NCBI GenBank assembly: GCA_017512705.1
Contig: JAFWEX010000152.1
Location: 23,927-87,926 of the forward strand
DNA from: Paenibacillus sp.
GTDB lineage: Bacteria > Bacillota > Bacilli > Paenibacillales > Paenibacillaceae
DNA length: 64,000 nt
Direction: 5' to 3'
Under the pieces are notes generated by a model, which saw nothing but the letters and a program-made list of their open reading frames with translations, did no database searches and was not told where the DNA came from. Positions 63,306 to 64,000 of the stretch are shown one piece after another. Position numbers and translations under genes: made by a program. How positions within the stretch are numbered: position 1 is the first letter of the stretch; every line of letters starts with the position of its first letter.

Positions 63306-64000
63306 TTAATTCTGAATCTGCTCTTCCACCTCATGCTCCTGTTGACGTAAATACCCCAAAAAAGCAACTGCAGATAATGGCAGCAATGAAGACTTCAAGT
63401 GAATTGCATAAAACTGCCGCTTGAATTCAAGCCCGCGAATATCCACAATGTGAACAAGCCCCAGGGCAAGCTCATGCTGTACGGACGAAGGAGACAACAT
63501 CGTGATGCCTACGCCCGCCTCCACAGCCGATTTAACAGCACCGGTGCTTCCAAGTTCCATGACGACATTCATATCACTTGGATCGATTTTTTTCTTTCGC
63601 AGTTGACCTTCCATCACCTGACGTGTGCCTGAACCTTCTTCACGCAGTACAAACGGGTAATTCATCACTTCTTCCAGATTCACCTTGCCGCGCCCTGCCA
63701 AATCATGCCCTGCCGGTACAATCAGCTTCAGTTCATCCTGCATCACAGGTTCCACGATCATATCCGGGTGGTTCACCGGCGCTTCAATTAATCCAAAGTT
63801 CAACTGGTGCTTCAAAATTTCATCCATGATCTGAGTTGTATTCATCACTTTCATCACAATCGAGATATCTGGATATTGATGCGCAAAAGGTCCAAGCATA
63901 CGAGGCAGCACATATTCACCGATCGTCAGACTTGCCCCGAGCTGCAATCTTCCTTGCAACTTCTGTGTGAAAGCAGACATCGCTTCATCCGTCTGTCTCA
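63306..64000 (-). CDS. LysR-family regulator, truncated by the window edge
   Basis: C-terminal part of a LysR-type transcription factor; the reading frame is open to 64000 without a start signal, so the N-terminal helix-turn-helix lies outside the window. The visible 231 residues are the periplasmic-binding-like effector domain (GRLQLGASLTIGEYVLPRML, PFVLREEGSGTRQVME, VEAGVGITMLS). The pattern resembles CysL (sulfite reductase regulator), but the effector is unknown. Confidence 0.85.
   Translation of the reverse strand, partial: RQTDEAMSAFTQKLQGRLQLGASLTIGEYVLPRMLGPFAHQYPDISIVMKVMNTTQIMDEILKHQLNFGLIEAPVNHPDMIVEPVMQDELKLIVPAGHDLAGRGKVNLEEVMNYPFVLREEGSGTRQVMEGQLRKKKIDPSDMNVVMELGSTGAVKSAVEAGVGITMLSPSSVQHELALGLVHIVDIRGLEFKRQFYAIHLKSSLLPLSAVAFLGYLRQQEHEVEEQIQN

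Overview
The window reads as chromosomal DNA of an endospore-forming Gram-positive bacterium, most likely Paenibacillus. The evidence is a spoVM gene, a SleB-type cortex hydrolase, a SpoVIF-like protein, PASTA kinase PrkC, RemA, a YolD-type pair, strong GGAGG ribosome binding sites with frequent TTG and GTG starts, and the Bacillus-like order from yicC to spoVM. No tRNA, rRNA, CRISPR array, insertion sequence or prophage was found.

Positions 1-10,000 are accessory and mostly single-gene units: a frameshifted von Willebrand factor A membrane protein, endonuclease V, an AT-rich toxin/immunity remnant, a secreted YolA-like protein, small membrane proteins, YaaA and a SleB-like hydrolase. Positions 10,275-17,272 hold a divergent pair: a minus-strand operon (SsuD-like FMN monooxygenase, sugar-type ABC importer without its ATPase, NiaP-like MFS carrier) and an AraC regulator facing away from it. 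A sulfonated-sugar uptake and desulfonation role is inferred.

Positions 17,546-26,015 form a co-directional minus-strand cluster that looks like an envelope or exopolysaccharide system: membrane-anchored glycosidase-like protein, HEAT-repeat membrane protein, processive GT2 glycosyltransferase, degenerate GGDEF-like plus pseudo-receiver protein, UDP-sugar dehydrogenase, and a second anchored TIM-barrel-like protein. It is preceded by a leader of about 460 nt. Next come an SOS-boxed Y-family polymerase/YolD pair, an anchored orphan protein with an apparent CTG start, glutaminase, an acetyltransferase and a SpoVIF-like protein.

Positions 32,360-62,238 are conserved core: recG, degV, fakA (with only the tail of yloU left), rpmB on the plus strand, then spoVM, rpe, rsgA, prkC, prpC, rlmN, rsmB, fmt, def, priA, coaBC, rpoZ, gmk, remA and yicC, followed by a YitJ-like enzyme, dapF, a calcium P-type ATPase and divergent rqcH. 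The window ends in a PHP phosphoesterase and a LysR regulator cut by the edge.

The most unusual non-coding signal is a dispersed structured element of about 110-150 nt, present three times (near 16,050, 20,940 and 31,785). It has a 15-bp arm hairpin with compensatory changes and a conserved 3' tail. All assignments come from reading the sequence; no database search was run.
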